Below are positions 53,865 to 62,339 of a stretch of DNA of 64,000 bases, piece by piece. A program made the translations under genes and the position numbers. Location: positions 1 through 64,000 of the forward strand of contig CAMARR010000005.1 of NCBI GenBank assembly GCA_945860915.1, in the 5' to 3' direction. Position 1 is the first letter of the stretch. Each line of letters starts with the position of its first letter. The notes under the pieces are model-generated. The model was not told the DNA's origin. It worked only from the letters and a program-made list of their open reading frames with translations, and did no database searches. Source of the stretch: Candidatus Kuenenia stuttgartensis (lineage in GTDB: Bacteria; Planctomycetota; GCA-002687715; CAIWVZ01).

Positions 53865-55967
53865 CTATGGAAGGGGCGCCAAAACGATGGCCCCCCGGTC
53901 CTGAACTTCGAAGAACTCGCCGATCGGATCGGGGCGGGTCGTCCCCACTAGCCGGATCAAAATTGCGCCCTTTTCGGGGGCAATTGGGAGCGCGAACCGA
54001 CCAAGTAACGCCCGGGTTGCCGCGTCGATCGTGAATCCCTCAGCAGCCACCGCGGGTGCCAGTTCCCTGCCCTGTACATGCAGGGGCACCAGTCCCCCGT
54101 CCGGCAGGACCAAGGCCGCCTCGATAGGGACCGCCCCGCGAAGCCCGAACGGGTCGTCCACCCCGTCCACTAGGCGTATTCTGAAACGGTTCGCTCCCTC
54201 GGCTTCGATGCGTAGAGGCGATCGCCCCGCTCGGTCGTCGCGAAGAAGTACCTTTCCGTCAACTCGGTCAAGAGCCACGTCGACGAATCCATCGACTTCA
54301 GGAGACCTTCGGCGCAGCGGCGCGGGCCGTCCCAGAGACCTATAGCACACGACATTCCCACCAGCCGGCACACGCAAATCCCTCACCTCGCCGCTCATGG
54401 ATGCGTACGAGCGAATCTGACGCATCGCGCAATCGCCGGCTTCGGAGACCGTGACCAGAGTCAGCGACTGTGTATAGACCTGGGTGTCCGTGAGAAAAAA
54501 CGTCTTGAGCGTGGCTCTTCCACCTAGTGCCGTTGCCACAACAATAAAACCGACTGAAATCAAATAGACTTTCGGTGACTTCTTGGAGTCAAGCGAAACC
54601 GGCAGCATGAACGCGAGTCCGAACGCGATGTGATACGCAACGAGAAAAACAAGCAGACGCGTAAGATCGATGGCCTGCCAGTCCGGCGCAGCGAACAAGG
54701 TTCGAATCGTTCCGTCATCGACGCTTGCATGCACGCGTATGAATTCGGATGCCGGCGACGTCACCGGCATGACGCGCGCAGAAATTCCCTCGATAGCCGG
54801 GCCGCCCCAGACAACGACCTTAACCCCCAATGCGGCCGCGGCGTGAATGACCTCGGCCTCTTTTGGGGTCAGATTGTCCGACGGACCGAGAACGATGGCA
54901 TCAAGATGGGAAGGGACGAGCCCTCGCGACGAGAACTCAAGGAGGTCGATTTCAGAGGCTGAGCTCGGCCGACTTTCAGGAACGAGTGTGGATCCACGTA
55001 GACATGCAACGACGGCCGCTCCGACGGGTGGCGCGGCAAACGGTAAGGCCAAGCTCTTCGCTGCACTGCCCTTTCGTTCGATGGTCGCTGCGGTTTCGCC
55101 GCCCTCCGCTGCCAACCAAAGCACGTTGGACGACTGTGGAGCAAGCGCGTGGGATTCTCCACGCAACCTAAGCAGCGCCTGATCTCCGGGATTGGTGACA
55201 AGGACGGGAGTGGGCACCTGCGGCCATGACCAAGGCCCGCCGAGTGACGCAAAAGTCACGTCCGTCTCTACATTCCTTACGCCCAATGCCAGAGGCGATC
55301 CAAGCGCAAGGGGAAGCATCAGCACGGCAGCGACTCGGCGTTGGACGAGCAGCGGGATCCAAATGACGACTGCGGCGAGAACGTACCACCCCGCCCCATC
55401 GACAGCATGGGTCACGGAAGCTCCAAGACAGAGAGTGGGCGGCGAGATCCATCCCCACCAGTTCGGAACGGACTTCCCTAGGCTGGCCAGAAGCACACTA
55501 AGCGCGGGTAGCGCAATGACTGTGAACGCTCCGATGGCGCCAGCCGGCACTGCAGCGCGAACGCCCATCCAACGGCGCATGTGAAGCAAGACACCACCTA
55601 GGGCCAATGCAGACGCACCAACACCGGCAACCCCCGTCCAGTCCACACCGGAGATCCACGCGGCAACCACCATGGGAAGGGAAGCAAAAGTCAATGCGAG
55701 TGCAAACAACGGCGCCAGTGGAGTAAGTGTCTTGCCGGGCGAAACGGCGAACCCAACCGGTAGCACCAACACAGGCAACGCGGCAATCAGGAGGCCATAG
55801 ACCACAAAGGCGTCAGCGCGCGCGAGTCCCTGAATGAGTGGCTCGCCGCTTGCGGACTTAAGCAGCGGCAGGCAGGACGCTGCCAATGAAGCAGCGGCGA
55901 AGCCCAACACGAATCGCGTAATCGTCCGATTGGATCCAGAAGACGCGCCCGAGATAGCCACGATCAA
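53865..55967 (-). CDS. Large membrane protein of unknown function at the end of the dcw cluster
   Basis: 700 residues. About eight membrane helices in the first 250 residues (three clusters: 18-35, 52-75, 83-210), then about 220 soluble residues with a Rossmann-like sequence (LDAIVLGPSDNLTPKEAEVIHAAAALGVKVVVWG), two further helices (about 440-490), and a 200-residue beta-rich domain. The mixture of membrane anchor and a glutaminase-amidotransferase-like soluble part recalls DUF4350/BatA-like planctomycete proteins, but no family can be named. The TTG at 55967 overlaps the ftsQ-like stop (TTGA). Coupling with cell-division genes suggests an envelope role. Confidence 0.6.
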   Translation of the reverse strand: MIVAISGASSGSNRTITRFVLGFAAASLAASCLPLLKSASGEPLIQGLARADAFVVYGLLIAALPVLVLPVGFAVSPGKTLTPLAPLFALALTFASLPMVVAAWISGVDWTGVAGVGASALALGGVLLHMRRWMGVRAAVPAGAIGAFTVIALPALSVLLASLGKSVPNWWGWISPPTLCLGASVTHAVDGAGWYVLAAVVIWIPLLVQRRVAAVLMLPLALGSPLALGVRNVETDVTFASLGGPWSWPQVPTPVLVTNPGDQALLRLRGESHALAPQSSNVLWLAAEGGETAATIERKGSAAKSLALPFAAPPVGAAVVACLRGSTLVPESRPSSASEIDLLEFSSRGLVPSHLDAIVLGPSDNLTPKEAEVIHAAAALGVKVVVWGGPAIEGISARVMPVTSPASEFIRVHASVDDGTIRTLFAAPDWQAIDLTRLLVFLVAYHIAFGLAFMLPVSLDSKKSPKVYLISVGFIVVATALGGRATLKTFFLTDTQVYTQSLTLVTVSEAGDCAMRQIRSYASMSGEVRDLRVPAGGNVVCYRSLGRPAPLRRRSPEVDGFVDVALDRVDGKVLLRDDRAGRSPLRIEAEGANRFRIRLVDGVDDPFGLRGAVPIEAALVLPDGGLVPLHVQGRELAPAVAAEGFTIDAATRALLGRFALPIAPEKGAILIRLVGTTRPDPIGEFFEVQDRGAIVLAPLP

Positions 55968-56854
55968 CTATCCTTCTGAAAGGCGCAGGGATCCGTGGTT
56001 ACATCGATCCACTTCACGCCCCGAAGCCCTGGATACTTGTCATCGACGTTGCGAAGCGAATCGAGCTTGCCGCGCACCGGAATCTCAATTGGGCCTAGCT
56101 CTGAGCCCGGGGCACTCCCCCATCGGACGTCGGTGCCTGACGCGAGTCGAATCGTGATCTCGGGGACGTCCCGTCGTCCAACGTTGGACACGTCGATTTC
56201 ACACCCACGCAGAAGGGGAGCGATGCCATGATCGGGATGCGCGGAGAGTTCGCGAGCAACGGTTACTCCATGGAGGATCGGAGCAGCCGTGAATTTTGAT
56301 CCCGGCTTGGGAATCAGCCCCGCCGCTGCCGGCGTGGCCCGGAGCACGTAGACAATTCCAGGCGGAACGCCGGCAGGCGTGTCTTCAAGCACAGTTCCTT
56401 CGCGATCAACGGTCAAAGTCCGTGAACGAACGTCCACACGTGCCAATGGCCGGCGCAAGACGAGATCAGCCTCGATGAAGTTGGGATAGCGCCTGCGAAT
56501 GGCGGAGACGGATTCAACCCACGGATGACCGGAGAGGACGTCTCGTAGTTCCGCCTCAAGTAGCGGATCGAGAATCGGCCGCGCCGGAAGGCCCTTACAT
56601 CGTTGGCGGAGCTCTGACGCAATCCGCTCGGGAGCCCACGTGGGCAGATCGCCAAAGCGAACCGCCGAAGGATCGACACGAAAGTGCTCAGAGAGAAGGA
56701 GGCGCGCCTTGACCAGATGGATCACGACGCCAGTCAAAGCCACGATGAGAACAAGCAACAGGATTCCGGTCGCCTTCCCCTGGAAGAGGAAATCCGAGGT
56801 TCTGCGCCCCGCCTCACGGAGGGACGACCATGTGTCGTTGCTCTCCTTAGCCAT
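55964..56854 (-). CDS. ftsQ: FtsQ/DivIB-like division protein with POTRA domain
   Basis: 296 residues. A cytoplasmic N terminus, one helix (about 30-50), a POTRA-type domain (VDPSAVRFGDLPTW, then HPWVESVSAIRRRYPNFIEADLVLRRPLARV, about 60-145), and an FtsQ-type domain after it (RTLTVDREGTVLE). FtsQ joins the divisome and holds FtsB/FtsL. FtsA and FtsZ, which usually follow, are absent. Between it and murB lies a 94-base gap. Confidence 0.78.
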   Translation of the reverse strand: MAKESNDTWSSLREAGRRTSDFLFQGKATGILLLVLIVALTGVVIHLVKARLLLSEHFRVDPSAVRFGDLPTWAPERIASELRQRCKGLPARPILDPLLEAELRDVLSGHPWVESVSAIRRRYPNFIEADLVLRRPLARVDVRSRTLTVDREGTVLEDTPAGVPPGIVYVLRATPAAAGLIPKPGSKFTAAPILHGVTVARELSAHPDHGIAPLLRGCEIDVSNVGRRDVPEITIRLASGTDVRWGSAPGSELGPIEIPVRGKLDSLRNVDDKYPGLRGVKWIDVTTDPCAFQKDS

Positions 56855-56948
56855 TTCGCGTCAACTGCGATGTTGAATCGAGGACACCGGCCCTAGATTC
56901 CGGGACAACCCGAGTGCCCAACATGTGTCCGCGCGTCATGCGGGGACT

Positions 56949-57884
56949 CTATCCCCCACGCGACGACATCGAAAGTCGCGGCTCAGGCCAAATTACGACT
57001 TCCCGTTCGAGTTCGATACCGTGCTCGGCAAAGATCATCGCTTCTGCCCGCGCAATGAGTTGCCGGACGTCCTCGGCGGTCGCGCCACCATCGTTGTCAA
57101 TGAAATTGCCATGGGTCGCCGTGATGCGCGCTTTGCCTACCGCGAGACCCTTGCAGCCGGCGTCCTCCGCGAGCTTGCCGGCCGAAACGCCGCTTTGCCC
57201 GTCAGGGTTCTTCCAAGTGCAACCGAAGTTCTTTTCCCGAGTCGGCTGCTTCTTGCTCTTATCCTTCGTGATCTCTCCAGCAGTCTTCTTCAGCTCAGCT
57301 GCATTGCCGGCGGCCAAATCGAAGGTCGCCGAAACGATGACCGCCCCTTTCGGCAGGTGTGCTTCGCGGTAACCCATCTTCAAGTCACTCGCGAGAATCG
57401 TATGCAACTTCCCATCGGGCATGGCCACCACAACACTCTCAAGAACATCCGAAATCCAACCGTGACGCCCACCAGCATTCATCGCAACGGCGCCGCCGAT
57501 CTGCGCCGGGATGCCCCCGAGTCCCTGCAGGCCAGCCAGTCCTTCACCCGTGGTCAATGCCACGGCTCTTTGAAGCGCGAAGCCTGCTCCAAGGGTCACC
57601 CGGGTATCTTTGATCCGGAACTCGTTCAGCTTCGATGGATGTATCACGACCTCGTCGCGAACCCCTCCGTCTGGAGCCACAAGATTGGACCCACCGCCAA
57701 GGACCTTCCAACCAACGCCTGCGGTCGAAAGCGCGAGAAGCAATTTGGCGGTGCCTTCGGCCGTCGCAGGCTCCGCGAACCATCGCGCGTCTCCCCCGAT
57801 ATCGATAGTCGTGTGCGGGGCGAGTCGCTCGTCAAACTTGAGCTCGAGCTCGAACCCCTGTGCCCAGGCGGGCAACTCCGTCAC
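56949..57884 (-). CDS. murB: UDP-N-acetylenolpyruvoylglucosamine reductase MurB
   Basis: 311 residues. Reduces UDP-GlcNAc-enolpyruvate to UDP-MurNAc with NADPH and FAD. Motifs: HTTIDIGGDARWF, VLGGGSNL (FAD binding), GIPAQIGGAVAMNAG, MGYRE (Tyr172, Arg173), the block that usually reads GSxFKNP here reads GCTWKNP (Cys222 where most enzymes have the catalytic Ser), and THGNFIDNDGGATAEDV. Start GTG at 57884 overlaps the LysM gene stop (GTGA). Confidence 0.94.
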   Translation of the reverse strand: MTELPAWAQGFELELKFDERLAPHTTIDIGGDARWFAEPATAEGTAKLLLALSTAGVGWKVLGGGSNLVAPDGGVRDEVVIHPSKLNEFRIKDTRVTLGAGFALQRAVALTTGEGLAGLQGLGGIPAQIGGAVAMNAGGRHGWISDVLESVVVAMPDGKLHTILASDLKMGYREAHLPKGAVIVSATFDLAAGNAAELKKTAGEITKDKSKKQPTREKNFGCTWKNPDGQSGVSAGKLAEDAGCKGLAVGKARITATHGNFIDNDGGATAEDVRQLIARAEAMIFAEHGIELEREVVIWPEPRLSMSSRGG

Positions 57885-58387
57885 GAACGGGGACCTGCCG
57901 TCGATGAGGACTTCTTCTGAGCCGTCTTCTTGACGGGGGGCGGCGGTGTTGACTTCTGTTTCGCCGCAGGAACGACCAGTTTCATTCCGATCCTAAGAGC
58001 ACGATCATTTACATCGGGGTTGAGCGCTGCAATCTTGCCCGCCTGTGCCGACGACCCGAGCAAGCGCTTTGCGATGCGGGCGTATGTGTCACCCGAGCGC
58101 ACCTCATATATGGAGGTCTTGGGTAACACGACTGGCCGCGACTCCGCTTCGCGTAGCGCGGGCGGTTGCCGGGTACGGTAGCTTCCGCGCGCAATCTCAT
58201 CGTAGTTCACCACTACAGGTTGAGGTGGATTAGCTGGAAAAGGTGGTGGAGTATCAAGGACAGGTGCTGCGGTCGCGCCCTTGGAGCCCGGCGCGGCAAG
58301 CGTGTCTTCCGAACGAAAGATCGCAACACCGATCAATACGACGATTAGCGTCAGCACGACTCCAACTGCGATTCTCTCAGGATTCAT
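57881..58387 (-). CDS. Membrane-anchored LysM-domain protein
   Basis: 168 residues from the ATG at 58387; a longer frame exists but overlaps the 89-residue gene. One N-terminal membrane helix (about 7-24), a Pro-rich linker, and a single LysM domain (about 94-140: YEVRSGDTYARIAKRLLGS...IAALNPDVNDRALRIGMKLVVP). LysM binds N-acetylglucosamine in peptidoglycan. A basic, Pro/Lys-rich tail follows. It sits between ftsW and murB, so it may be a divisome or cell-wall binding factor. Confidence 0.85.
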   Translation of the reverse strand: MNPERIAVGVVLTLIVVLIGVAIFRSEDTLAAPGSKGATAAPVLDTPPPFPANPPQPVVVNYDEIARGSYRTRQPPALREAESRPVVLPKTSIYEVRSGDTYARIAKRLLGSSAQAGKIAALNPDVNDRALRIGMKLVVPAAKQKSTPPPPVKKTAQKKSSSTAGPRS

Positions 58388-58653
58388 GACGGCACTCCGG
58401 GGCTCACTGGCGTGAATGGCCCGACACGGTGTAAGATGAGCGGCCCGGCCGGTACTGCCGAGTCGGGAATTGCCAGGAAGGCGCCGCAGCAAGGGTCGCG
58501 ATGCCGGAGGCTCGAACCTCCGCTGATGGTTTGCGCGATATGCCAGGTGTCGTACAGAGAGTCACGACCCTTCACTGCGACGGCTTCCGGTGTTTGGTTC
58601 AACGTCAGCTCATACAGAGCGACGATTGGATTTGTTTCTGATTGGATCCTCAC
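58384..58653 (-). CDS. Small unknown protein in the dcw operon
   Basis: 89 residues, GTG start at 58653 with GGAG ten bases before it. It overlaps the ftsW stop by four bases (GTGA) and its own stop overlaps the LysM start by four bases (ATGA), the same spacing as its neighbours, which argues that it is a real, translated gene. No signal peptide or membrane helix; features: VALYELTLNQTPEAVAVKG, a YDTWHIAQTISGG segment and a DPCC pair. No family recognised. Confidence 0.6.
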   Translation of the reverse strand: MRIQSETNPIVALYELTLNQTPEAVAVKGRDSLYDTWHIAQTISGGSSLRHRDPCCGAFLAIPDSAVPAGPLILHRVGPFTPVSPGVPS

Positions 58654-59861
58654 AGGAGCGACTCTCCGAGTGGTCCAAGCTGTTCAATCTCGCGAGACGG
58701 TTCTGGATCAACCTTGGCGCTTTCGCCCGATGAAGCGATTGCGCACTGTTCACCTTCGTGCGCGACTCTGAGCAGCAGCCCAATCGCCCCACCAAGAACA
58801 AGCAGCGACGACCCACCATACGAGACGAATGGAAGGTTGATGCCCTTGGGTGGAACGAGTCCAGTCGCGACCATCAGATTGAAGATCGCCTGCATCGCGA
58901 TGCACAACGTGACTCCGAAGGCGATACCGAACCCGACACGATTCTTCGCACGTTGAGCGATGCGCCATCCTGCATGAAACAGCACGATGTAGGCGACGAC
59001 GAGCATGAGAACACCAATCAGGCCCAACTGTTCACCGATTGCAGCGACAATGAAGTCATTGTGGATCTTGGGGACGAAACCCAATTGTGACTGACCTTCC
59101 CCAAGACCGGTGCCGAAGAGCCCACCGGTTCGCATTGCATCGAGCCCGGCCCTCACTTGATCGTGTGCACTTCCGCTAGCAGACGCATATCCCTGAAGCC
59201 GACGGCTTACATAGTCGAAGCTGCCCATCTGCCAAGCAACGACACCAACGACGCCCAGACCGACGATTGAGGTCAAAGCTAGGTACCAGAACCGTGCGCC
59301 GCATGCCCAGAGAAGGCCTACACCGAGCGCAAAGAGGAAGGCCGTCGTCCCCATGTCCTTTTCTAGGATCACGAGAACGCAGGTTCCAAGGACTAGTCCC
59401 ATACCGGGTAGAAAGCCGTTGCGGAAGTCGGAAAGAGTACGAGCGCGCGTGGCGGCCCATGCTGAACAGGCGATAACCAGAGTGATCTTCGCGACCTCCG
59501 ACGGTTGAAAGTGGAATCCGCCGGGCAACGCGATCCAGCGCTTGGCGCCAAGCTGAACGCTGCCGACGACGAGCACCAAGGCAAGCAACCCCCACGTCAC
59601 GAAGATCCAGGCTTTCCATCGCTCCGCAATCCAATCGATTGGAACACGCGCGGCAATGAATGCGATCAAGATCCCGACCGAAGCGTACTTAACCTGCTTG
59701 TATGCAAATGCGTAGGGATCCGCAGCTGTGGTCTCGGGTCCTGTAGACACTGACCCGATCATGATGATTCCAAGCAACGTCAAGATCGTCGAGATGAGGA
59801 TCACGGAGGTTGCCGGTCGCAGCACTCCATCGCGCTCGAGGTATTGTCTGATATCAGGCAT
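58650..59861 (-). CDS. ftsW: FtsW/RodA-family peptidoglycan polymerase
   Basis: 403 residues, ten membrane helices. SEDS glycosyltransferase that polymerises lipid II at the septum together with a class B PBP. The signature PKGINLPFVSYGGSS lies near the C terminus; also FHFQPSEVAKI, ILEKDMGTT and LGEGQSQLGFVPKIHNDFIVAAIGEQLG, which contains the catalytic Asp region. Start ATG at 59861 overlaps the murF stop by eight bases. A C-terminal cytoplasmic tail of about 35 residues follows the last helix. Confidence 0.95.
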   Translation of the reverse strand: MPDIRQYLERDGVLRPATSVILISTILTLLGIIMIGSVSTGPETTAADPYAFAYKQVKYASVGILIAFIAARVPIDWIAERWKAWIFVTWGLLALVLVVGSVQLGAKRWIALPGGFHFQPSEVAKITLVIACSAWAATRARTLSDFRNGFLPGMGLVLGTCVLVILEKDMGTTAFLFALGVGLLWACGARFWYLALTSIVGLGVVGVVAWQMGSFDYVSRRLQGYASASGSAHDQVRAGLDAMRTGGLFGTGLGEGQSQLGFVPKIHNDFIVAAIGEQLGLIGVLMLVVAYIVLFHAGWRIAQRAKNRVGFGIAFGVTLCIAMQAIFNLMVATGLVPPKGINLPFVSYGGSSLLVLGGAIGLLLRVAHEGEQCAIASSGESAKVDPEPSREIEQLGPLGESLL

Positions 59862-61185
59862 GGGTGCTGCACTCCAAGAGAGTCTCGAGGGCGATCCCAC
59901 GGGACGCCTTTATCAATACCGTTCCACCACTGCGGAGCAGTTCGGAGAAGCTCGTTTGGGCTTCAGATGTCGTCGCAAACGCCTTGACCGGCCGGCCGTA
60001 TCCGCGAGCAAAATCCTCCGCGAATCTCCCGACCCAGATCACGTCTGAGATACCGCAGTTCCTCGCCTCGCGACCAAGCTCCTCGTGGGCGGCGGATGAT
60101 GCGTCTCCGAGCTCGCGCATTTCCCCGAGGACTGCGGCCTTACGGCCGGATCGGGTAGCTAGGTCAGCCAAGGACGCCTGCGCTGACAGCGGGTTTGAGT
60201 TATAGCAGTCAACAAGGACGGTAGAGGTTCCAATCGTCCGCTGCTCGCCTCGAAGTGGTGCTGGAGTCAACGCGGATGCCGCTTGAATCAACTCGTTATT
60301 GGACACGCCCTCAAGATGCGCGACGGTTGCCGCAAGCAAGAGGTTAGATCGCTGCCAATCGAAGGCTAGCGAGCTCTCCACAGTCGATCCCGAAGGCAAT
60401 CTGACTCCAACTCCACGTGGAGAATCCAAGATCTGTCCACGATAGTCTGCGCCTTCTCGGAAACCGATGCGAATCACCTCGACGTGGCTCGGAAAGCGGA
60501 CGTGTCGCAGTGGCTCGCTGTCGAAGTTCACATACGCGCAACCTCCGGGTGGGAGCGCGCGAACGGCTTCCATTTCCTCGTCGAGGACTCCACAAAGATC
60601 GCCGAATCCTTCGAGATGCTCAGCGCCGATCGAAGTGACGACGACGGCATGGGGGCGGACAAGTCGCGCAAGTGGCGCCAACTCGCCTGGGTGATTCGTG
60701 CCGATCTCAGCAACCACGCGCCGTGTTCCACTCTCGATACAAGCCAAAGTAGCTGGCACACCGATATTGTTGTTGAAAGATGCCTTCGACGCGACGAGTG
60801 GGCCGAGTGGCGCGAGGAGTTTAGCGAGCATCTCTTTGCATGTAGTCTTGCCGGCACTACCCGCGATGGCAATGACTCGGGCCTGGGTTCTTGATCGAAC
60901 GGCCCGCGCAATATGAGCCAGTACTTCATACGGATCCGCAACCCGGAGCGTCTCCGCCGGAAGATTGGGACCTGCTTGCGAAAATGCCGCGAGAGCACCT
61001 CGCTCCAGCGCTTCCGCGACGAACTTGCGACCGTCGAAGCGGTCGCCCTGAATCGCAACGAAGACATCGCCGGCCAAAAGCGTTCGCGAGTCCGTCGACA
61101 TTCCGGTGACTTGCGCTCGGGCGAGTGCGGGAGGGCACGAAACTCCAGCGCGGAGGCAAACTTCGGCGAATGGAATCGGGATCAC
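59854..61185 (-). CDS. murF: UDP-N-acetylmuramoyl-tripeptide-D-alanyl-D-alanine ligase MurF
   Basis: 443 residues. Adds D-Ala-D-Ala to the UDP-MurNAc-tripeptide with ATP. N-terminal MurF domain (STDSRTLLAGDVFVAIQG), an intact P-loop AGSAGKTT (108-115), FNNNIGVPATLA, VAEIGTNHPGEL, and in the third domain DCYNSNPLSAQASL and AVLGEMRELGDAS. All motifs are kept, in contrast to the MurE-like protein upstream. The start overlaps that gene's stop by four bases (ATGA). Confidence 0.95.
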   Translation of the reverse strand: MIPIPFAEVCLRAGVSCPPALARAQVTGMSTDSRTLLAGDVFVAIQGDRFDGRKFVAEALERGALAAFSQAGPNLPAETLRVADPYEVLAHIARAVRSRTQARVIAIAGSAGKTTCKEMLAKLLAPLGPLVASKASFNNNIGVPATLACIESGTRRVVAEIGTNHPGELAPLARLVRPHAVVVTSIGAEHLEGFGDLCGVLDEEMEAVRALPPGGCAYVNFDSEPLRHVRFPSHVEVIRIGFREGADYRGQILDSPRGVGVRLPSGSTVESSLAFDWQRSNLLLAATVAHLEGVSNNELIQAASALTPAPLRGEQRTIGTSTVLVDCYNSNPLSAQASLADLATRSGRKAAVLGEMRELGDASSAAHEELGREARNCGISDVIWVGRFAEDFARGYGRPVKAFATTSEAQTSFSELLRSGGTVLIKASRGIALETLLECSTHA

Positions 61186-62336
61186 GCGAGGACCCCCGCA
61201 CCCAACATATCGCGAATGATCGCACGATCATCGCAGGGGACGAGCCGATCTCCGACTTCCAACACGTCTGCGTGAACACCGAGGCCGACGATCAGGACAG
61301 CATCGCCGGCCCTCGCTGCAGACAAAGCCATGCGCAGCGCACGTGCTCGATCGAACTCGATTTCGCAATGCACGACGTCGGCTAGACCATCGACCATTTC
61401 GAGTGCAAGGCGACCAGGGTCTTCCGATCGTGAATGAGACACCGTGAGCCACGTCATGTCGCAATTCGCTGTCGCGATGGATGCGAGCTTCGAGCGCGAT
61501 GCGCCATCTCGATCACCCTCGACGCCGAGGACCGCAAATACACGACGCGCACCGCATTCTCTAAGGTCGTTAATCGCAGACTTGAGCGCGGCGGGCGAGC
61601 GTGCGTCGTCAATGAAAGCCGCGACCGGCCCTTCGACAACCTGCTCCATTGCGCCGTGAATTCCTCGCACGCGCGCGAGCGCATCGAGCGCAGCGACCAG
61701 CGGTATACCCGTTGCGAGCGCGAATGCCAACGCGCCGAGTGACTCGCGCACTGCTCTGAGGCCGGGTCGCCGAATAGTCAACGTGCCGTCCCCAAGAGGA
61801 GTCGTCACTTCAAGTTCCATTCCGTCAAATCCGCGACGACGAACGACCGCGCGCACGTCGGCTGCGGCATTAAGACCATAGGTCACAACTCGCGCGCGAA
61901 GCGCTGATGCGACGGTCCGAGGCAACCGTGCTTCGGACGGAAGCACCACCACGCCCGTGCCGCGAACTCGCCGAGCGAGCGCTGCGAGAGGTGCAGCATC
62001 AAGTGAACAATCGGCGGATCCGACGACGAGCGCCCCGAAATCCAAGATGCCCGCGCCCGAACGCGCCCACGAGGGCGTCGCGTCGATGATTGCAACCTGC
62101 CGACCCTCTACGTACGCAGCCGCGAGGGCGCGTTGCGTACGCAACGCGTCATGCGAATGACGCGGAGCCTCGCCTGCCACGCCTTCTCGCGCCGCGAAGT
62201 GGATCGTAGGCGTGTCACACGCATCCAGCACGGACTTCGCAAGCCAGCTTAGTCCACGGCCTCCCCCATTGGACCACACTGCCGCAATCTGCGGATGGGG
62301 ACGATCGATTGGACTGAGGATGCGGGACTTGGGCAT
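61182..62336 (-). CDS. Degenerate MurE-like protein, probably not an active ligase
   Basis: 384 residues in the place of murE (between the PBP and murF), but about 100 shorter than MurE, with no N-terminal UDP-binding domain. Traces of the Mur-ligase fold remain. All motifs are altered: the P-loop GTNGKT reads WSNGGGR (21-27), SSHAL reads TPSWA, DHLD reads DCSLD (109-113), the GRME block reads GAMEQVVEG, DYAHTPD reads DDARSPA (243-249), GGDRD is partly kept (GVEGDRDG), and GKGHE is changed (GLGVHAD, 351-357). It should not bind ATP or ligate. It may be a scaffold or bind its neighbours. Three bases separate it from the PBP stop. Reading frame is intact. Confidence 0.75.
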   Translation of the reverse strand: MPKSRILSPIDRPHPQIAAVWSNGGGRGLSWLAKSVLDACDTPTIHFAAREGVAGEAPRHSHDALRTQRALAAAYVEGRQVAIIDATPSWARSGAGILDFGALVVGSADCSLDAAPLAALARRVRGTGVVVLPSEARLPRTVASALRARVVTYGLNAAADVRAVVRRRGFDGMELEVTTPLGDGTLTIRRPGLRAVRESLGALAFALATGIPLVAALDALARVRGIHGAMEQVVEGPVAAFIDDARSPAALKSAINDLRECGARRVFAVLGVEGDRDGASRSKLASIATANCDMTWLTVSHSRSEDPGRLALEMVDGLADVVHCEIEFDRARALRMALSAARAGDAVLIVGLGVHADVLEVGDRLVPCDDRAIIRDMLGAGVLA

Positions 62337-62339
62337 GAT

